Positions 60,027 to 64,000 of a stretch of 64,000 nt of DNA are shown piece by piece. The first letter of the stretch is position 1. Each line of letters opens with the position of its first letter. Source of the DNA: CBDCMJ01 sp965224325 (lineage in GTDB: Bacteria > Chloroflexota > Dehalococcoidia > Lucifugimonadales > UBA3495); contig CBDCYT010000017.1 of assembly GCA_965224325.1 (NCBI GenBank), positions 179,919 through 243,918 on the forward strand, read 5' to 3'. Below the pieces are notes generated by a model. That model did no database searches and had not been told where the DNA came from. It was given only the letters and a program-made list of their open reading frames with translations. The position numbers and the translations under genes were made by a program.

Positions 60027-61850
60027 TCAGGCGTAGGTGCATAGGAATACATTCGCCCCAGGAGGAGGGTCGGGGTTGCTCAACGCATGAACGTTCTCCA
60101 GCCCCACGGTCACGCAGCCGTTTGGAGCGTGAAGGAATTCGCCCATCTCGCGGACCTGATACTCCAGAGTCCCATAGTCTTTTGGATATGGGAAGGGGGG
60201 TAAGAAGCTAAAGTGACTGTCTGGCAGCGGGGCGCCCGACGGCAGTTGCGCGATAGATTCGCGGTATCTGTGGATTAGCCGGGCCTTCACATACGCTCCT
60301 ACAAGCTCAGCTCCCCCCTCTACGAGCCATCGAGGTCCTTTGTTGAAGTAGTAATGGCCTATCTCATGGAAGACATTGCTGTCGAACACTCTGCCGCGTT
60401 GATGGTGCGCGATTAGGATGTGGTCTGTTAAGAATTGTCCGGGATATTGAAGGCTTGCCGGATCAAGGATCACCAGGATGACGTCGGTCATGGGGAACGG
60501 GACTCCCGTCAACCGCTCGGCTCCCCGCACCGCCTCTTCCATCATCGCCAGCACGTTGCTGCCGGGCAGATTGTCGGGAAGGAAAGGGTCGGGCCGGAAC
60601 GCCCAGAGGTTGACCTCGCCAGCGATGGGCAGCGTGATGACCGCCGAGCGCGAGAACGGGGAGTTCATCAGGTCGTCAGCCTGCTGGGCGGCAAAGGTTA
60701 GACCGGTGATAAGCGCGCGTTCCTCCGCGTCCAACCCATCGGCGAACCAGGGTTGGGCGACGAGGCGCTCCAGAGGCGCTATGTCCAAGTCGCGCGAACT
60801 CATGATGCTCAGGGCGCTTAGCACGGAGAAGTTGCGACTTCGGAACGGCTCTTCCGAAACGTAGACGAGCATCCGACGCGCGAGCTTCGGATTCCAGTCG
60901 GCCAATACATGCAGATGCTCAATCGCACTCCTCTCGTATCCTCCGCTGCTGGCTGCCAACCAAGGAGCCCCCGCCGTCTCGGCCGCCAAGTCCGGGTGCT
61001 TCTCGGCAAAGCGAGCGAGGGAACCGAGCAGCCACCCTTCGTCTACGGTCGGAGTATCGGCGAACCAGCCATTCCCTTGGAGCGTCCCTGCCAACCCGGG
61101 GCTCGCCTCAGCTATCATGGCCAGAAACTCAATCGCCAGGAGCTCTGTGGGCGAGGGGCCCCGCTCGTCCGGTAACCCGTCGGCGAACCAGGCGAAGCCG
61201 GTCATAGCCAGCGCCAGGTCTCGGTCGGCCTCGGCGATGACGTCGAGGACGGCCAGGGCATGATAATCGTTATAGGTGACGCTGCCGGCGTAGAAGGGCA
61301 TCTGCGCAACCGCCACACCGAGTTCGGGATCCCGTACCCATATCTTCGTGAGTGTTTCCATAATGTGCCGATACGGGTTGCTCGGCGGCGAGCCGAACCA
61401 TGGGAGGTATGGAGAGAGGGCGGCGGTGGCGAGTTGTCTAGGCGTCGGCGTTGGTGTGGGGGTGGATGTTGGCGTTGGGGTAGCGGTTGGCTTAGGGGTG
61501 GATGTTGGCGTTGGGGTAGCGGTTGGCTTGGGGGTGGATGTTGGCGTTGGGGTAGCGGTTGGCTTGGGGGTGGATGTTGGCGTTGGGGTAGCGGTTGGCT
61601 TGGGGGTGGATGTTGGCGTTGGGGTAGCGGTTGGCGTTGCGGTCGATGTTGAGATAGCGGTTGCTGTCGCCGTAGGTATTGGGGTGGGAAGCGGGGTGGG
61701 AGTGAGCGGCGCGTTGGGGGTAGGCGCTGGGGTGACCGCAAGGGTGGGCGTAGGACGTGCGCCGGAGTCCACGGGTGGGACGGTGGGCGGCGCCGACTGG
61801 CATGCCGCGAGCGCAAGGAGCGTCACCGCGAGCAGGGTGAGCGTTCGCAA
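60027..61850 (-). CDS. Zincin-type metallopeptidase lipoprotein, stop-interrupted
   Basis: The 607-residue protein starts at TTG (61850), just after CGGAGG, and has a lipoprotein signal with lipobox LAAC. A long Thr/Pro linker follows, containing five 12-residue repeats. A helical domain of about 250 residues built from WFADG-type repeats comes next. The catalytic-type domain has HEIGHYYFNKGPRWLVEGGAE, a gluzincin-like HExxH with a downstream glutamate. The protein would be surface-anchored. The frame ends at a TGA, after which the same frame continues for 71 more sense codons. Confidence 0.75.
   Translation of the reverse strand: MRTLTLLAVTLLALAACQSAPPTVPPVDSGARPTPTLAVTPAPTPNAPLTPTPLPTPIPTATATAISTSTATPTATPTPTSTPKPTATPTPTSTPKPTATPTPTSTPKPTATPTPTSTPKPTATPTPTSTPTPTPTPRQLATAALSPYLPWFGSPPSNPYRHIMETLTKIWVRDPELGVAVAQMPFYAGSVTYNDYHALAVLDVIAEADRDLALAMTGFAWFADGLPDERGPSPTELLAIEFLAMIAEASPGLAGTLQGNGWFADTPTVDEGWLLGSLARFAEKHPDLAAETAGAPWLAASSGGYERSAIEHLHVLADWNPKLARRMLVYVSEEPFRSRNFSVLSALSIMSSRDLDIAPLERLVAQPWFADGLDAEERALITGLTFAAQQADDLMNSPFSRSAVITLPIAGEVNLWAFRPDPFLPDNLPGSNVLAMMEEAVRGAERLTGVPFPMTDVILVILDPASLQYPGQFLTDHILIAHHQRGRVFDSNVFHEIGHYYFNKGPRWLVEGGAELVGAYVKARLIHRYRESIAQLPSGAPLPDSHFSFLPPFPYPKDYGTLEYQVREMGEFLHAPNGCVTVGLENVHALSNPDPPPGANVFLCTYA
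61463..61642. repeat. Five 36-bp tandem repeats encoding the Thr/Pro linker
   Basis: Units start at 61463, 61499, 61535, 61571 and 61607; the last diverges at its end. They encode 12-residue repeats of the PTATPTPTSTPK type in the zincin lipoprotein. Coding-frame length variation is expected. Confidence 0.9.
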
Positions 61851-62100
61851 AGGGGGCCTCCGATGATAGGAACCAGTGTAAGCGTAGCATACGCGGGGTT
61901 CTCTCGCCCCAAGAGCAGCGTGAGCTGCAGTAACCCCATACGGCCCACGCCAGGCCAGGTGCCCCACGGCTACAGGAAGCTGAAGGTGCAGGACGGGGCC
62001 AATAAGCGCTCCACCCTGGAACCCGACTCGTCGACCTCCTCCGTGGTGCACGCATCTTCGACATGGTGTCAATGGCGGAGGCATTGTGTGCCAGGGGGGC

Positions 62101-62176
62101 GGCGGAAAAGTGTACCACCTGGGGTCATTGGCCGGGGTAAATATTCGCACCAGTTGTTGAGTGGGAACGTCACAAC
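62101..62176. repeat. IS21-like element end, copy 2
   Basis: The segment GTGTACCACCTGG followed by TTGGCCGGGGTAAATATTC and a diverged second unit is a direct repeat of 59482-59560, with roughly two-thirds to three-quarters of bases matching. It bounds the lipoprotein gene on the other side. Confidence 0.5.
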
Positions 62177-62229
62177 GACGGTCGTGGCAGCGGACGGGAC
62201 GGGGGAAGGAGGACAGTTTCCGGTGAGAC

Positions 62230-62445
62230 CTATTCTCCGTCTGGATCGTGCGGAGCTTGGGACACAGCCTTCTCTCTACTGCGCTTGAGGGGGAAGCGGG
62301 CTTCGTGAACAACGTCGGCAATGCGCTTCAAACGATCGACCACACCGTCGAGCATTTCCGGATACTCAACATCTTTCGTCAGAGTGACCGGGGCCCAATC
62401 AGTGTCGTGCATTCCCAATTTGTTACGCAATTGAGGCTGTCTCAT
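62230..62445 (-). CDS. Doubtful small protein abutting a repeat end
   Basis: The 71-residue frame starts inside the end of the MITE-like half copy (ATGAGACAGCC) and runs out into unique DNA. It has no ribosome-binding site and no recognised domain. The C-terminal part is charged. It may be a fragment of an older gene fused to the repeat. Confidence 0.25.
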   Translation of the reverse strand: MRQPQLRNKLGMHDTDWAPVTLTKDVEYPEMLDGVVDRLKRIADVVHEARFPLKRSREKAVSQAPHDPDGE

Positions 62446-62704
62446 AAAGCTGAGCTATCCAGCATCCTACCTTTCTGGATTCCCGCTTTCGCGGGAATGA
62501 CGGGTTAATGAGTCTGAATTCCCGCTCCCCGATCGGAGTCGGGGACAAGCTTCGCGGGAATCACGGGTCTGGATTCCCGCTCCCCGATCGGGGTCGGGGA
62601 TAAGCTTCGCGGGAATGACGGGTCTGGATTCCCGCTCCCCTATCAGGGTCAGGGACAAGCTTCGCGGGAATGACGGGTTAGTGAGCCGCATTCAATACCG
62701 GTTT
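62435..62704. repeat. Half copy (right part) of the MITE-like element with triplicated 55-bp unit
   Basis: Read inverted, this matches 1224-1382, including the outer end GGCTGTCTCAT and the inner TTGAATGCGGCTCA. The internal palindromic unit, single at 1.26 kb, is present here as three 55-bp copies (62516-62570, 62571-62625, 62626-62680). Confidence 0.75.
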
Positions 62705-62851
62705 TGCTTGGACTGGTGGGGCAATTGCACAGAGCGGAATAGCCTGAATTTCATTGAATACCACCCTCGTTTTAGTTGCGAATCCGGGACTAAGAATTAC
62801 GAATGACTAGTCCCGGAGACCAATTCGTAACCGCTATTCCTACTTATCAAT

Positions 62852-63703
62852 TCACAGCGCCTGCCAGTAGCGGCGGCCCTCAACACGCACCACTTTGCCA
62901 TAGCCTGGGTAGGGAAAGTGGCCGATTATACCCAGGATGCCCTCGTTCTCTAGCTGATCCATCAGACCAAGACGGGTAATCCGGGTCTGCTGCGGGTCCA
63001 TATCGGCCATGGATTCCCAATGCGTCTCATTGACCTGGGCCTGGTTGTGGATGGCGTCGCCGAGGATGATGGCCCGCTCTCCCTGGGAGTTCACCATGAT
63101 GCTCATGTGGCCCGGGGTGTGCCCCGGCGTGGGGAAGGCAGTCACCTCGCTGGTCAAGGTGCATTCGCTGTCCATGAACTCGACCAGCCCCAGCTCCTGC
63201 AGCGGCCAAACAGTGGTAGCAGCATAGGAGAAGCGGGTGGGCATAACCTCCGGGTCGTGGCAGGCTGCCCAGTCTTTGGAACTCAGCCAGTAGCGAGCGC
63301 GGGGGAAGGTAGGAACGTAATTGCCGCCGTCTGCCTGCGGAGGCGCCAGATTCCAGCCCACGTGGTCCCGATGCAGGTGGGTCATGACCACCATGTCCAC
63401 CTCGTCGGTGCGGAGGCCATGGGTCCGGAAGTCGTTCATCAGCTCCCCCCAGGGAGTTTCTGGAGCGTCGGCAGGCCGGGCCCCCATACCGGTATCCACC
63501 AGAAGGGTGCGGCCCTCGGAACGAATCAGGTAGGAGGCCAGGTTGAAGCGGACCTTGTGTCCTTCAACCAGATGCTGCCGGTAAGACCGCCACTCCTCGT
63601 CGGACTTGTGGTTGGGGAAGAAGTTACACAGGTCGAATTCCAGAATCCCGTCGGACAGGGAAGTAATCTCCACATTGCCAACCCTAACCTGATTACCGGC
63701 CAT
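62852..63703 (-). CDS. Metallo-beta-lactamase-fold hydrolase
   Basis: The 283-residue MBL-fold protein has the dinuclear zinc motif THLHRDHVGW near 106-115. Further ligands are in PTPGHTPGHMS (His) and LGDAIHN (Asp), with a final histidine in GHFPYPGYG. It resembles the quorum-quenching-lactonase/glyoxalase II-like branch, but the substrate is unknown. The third in-frame ATG (63703) is chosen because GGGAGG lies 6 bases upstream; two more codons precede it. No partner gene is visible. Confidence 0.88.
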   Translation of the reverse strand: MAGNQVRVGNVEITSLSDGILEFDLCNFFPNHKSDEEWRSYRQHLVEGHKVRFNLASYLIRSEGRTLLVDTGMGARPADAPETPWGELMNDFRTHGLRTDEVDMVVMTHLHRDHVGWNLAPPQADGGNYVPTFPRARYWLSSKDWAACHDPEVMPTRFSYAATTVWPLQELGLVEFMDSECTLTSEVTAFPTPGHTPGHMSIMVNSQGERAIILGDAIHNQAQVNETHWESMADMDPQQTRITRLGLMDQLENEGILGIIGHFPYPGYGKVVRVEGRRYWQAL

Positions 63704-63709
63704 AATCAT

Positions 63710-64000
63710 CCTCCCGGGGCGCCGAATTGTAACCGGGGCAAATCCGGTGGCATTCTAGCATATTGGCGATAAGAGGATTAGAGGATTAGCGGAGATAGGA
63801 GCCAGGGTGCGCCCTAAGTTGTTGCAGGGGGTATGGTGCGCCCTCGATGTAGGAAGAGTTTACGCCAGGGGTGAGCGGCGGCGGGACACCCGCCGACCAT
63901 CTTGGGTGGCCGGACCGGGACAGGCCGGGGTTCCGGTCTGTCTGTGGCAGAATCCGGGCCCGGGCGGTCACTCGTGCCGTGCTTTTCCCAACCTGGATCA
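63710..64000. other. Gene-free end of the window
   Basis: I see no supported gene. TGC-TAGAAT (minus strand, near 63758) could be an extended -10 for the MBL-fold gene, but the evidence is weak. Confidence 0.3.

Noticed and set aside
60027..60029. TGA as selenocysteine codon
   Set aside because: The flanking sequence shows no conserved cysteine-type site and no SECIS-like stem was identified; a CGA-to-TGA change is simpler.
61348..61866. Gly/Val-rich repetitive frame on the plus strand
   Set aside because: It is the antisense reading of the 36-bp linker repeats in the zincin lipoprotein gene.
62467..62691. Repeat-derived 74-residue minus-strand frame
   Set aside because: It lies wholly inside the MITE-like half copy and its 55-bp units; no start signals or domain.

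Overview
The window looks like a chromosomal segment of an uncultured Chloroflexota bacterium, most likely from the Dehalococcoidia/SAR202 side. This is inferred, not proven. The pointers are a short single-core EF-Ts, a ribosomal protein S2 with a long acidic tail, neighbouring coaX and coaBC, two luciferase-like flavin oxidoreductases beside an acetamidase, a DUF1501/DUF1800/NHL operon, a DUF3179 lipoprotein, and moderately GC-rich DNA with sigma70-type promoters. No rRNA operon or phylogenetic marker comparison was available.

Positions 1-22 kb are accessory and catabolic: a PIG-L deacetylase, a VOC protein, tRNA-Gln, an alpha/beta hydrolase with an unusual nucleophile, an orphan peptide-type ABC solute-binding lipoprotein, two LLM oxidoreductases around an acetamidase/formamidase-like gene, a striking 11-residue-repeat protein, the CoA genes coaX-coaBC, a DUF1800-DUF1501-NHL operon, two unknown genes, an amidohydrolase and a frameshifted lipoprotein. 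Positions 22-31 kb hold information-processing genes: PAC2, infC-rpmI-rplT ending in a clear terminator, and on the minus strand pheS-pheT-moeA-unknown. At 30.9-31.8 kb a promoter carrying a LexA-type palindrome precedes a zinc-ribbon gene overlapping a frameshifted RuvC-like nuclease gene.

Positions 34.8-57.2 kb are a dense core-gene block, almost all on the minus strand. rpsB-tsf-pyrH-frr-uppS-cdsA-dxr-rseP is followed by ispG-proS, linking translation, UMP synthesis, undecaprenyl and phospholipid synthesis and the MEP isoprenoid pathway. Next come nfo-metallopeptidase-pgpA, a lone plus-strand alcohol dehydrogenase with a near-leaderless promoter, and rplS, priA, def, cca, secD, secF. Positions 57.8-62.7 kb are a mobile-element scar zone: a complete IS1182-family insertion, two directly repeated IS21-like ends around a zincin lipoprotein gene broken by an in-frame TGA, and half of a dispersed MITE-like repeat. 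A metallo-beta-lactamase-fold hydrolase closes the window.

The most notable signals are the LexA-box cassette at 30.87-31.79 kb, the AUA start of infC, the 8 x 11-residue repeat protein, the MITE-like element with one full and two half copies, the 29-bp repeat array upstream of the solute-binding gene, and several lesions (a C8 frameshift, a nuclease frameshift, an in-frame TGA) that may be decay, assembly error or recoding.
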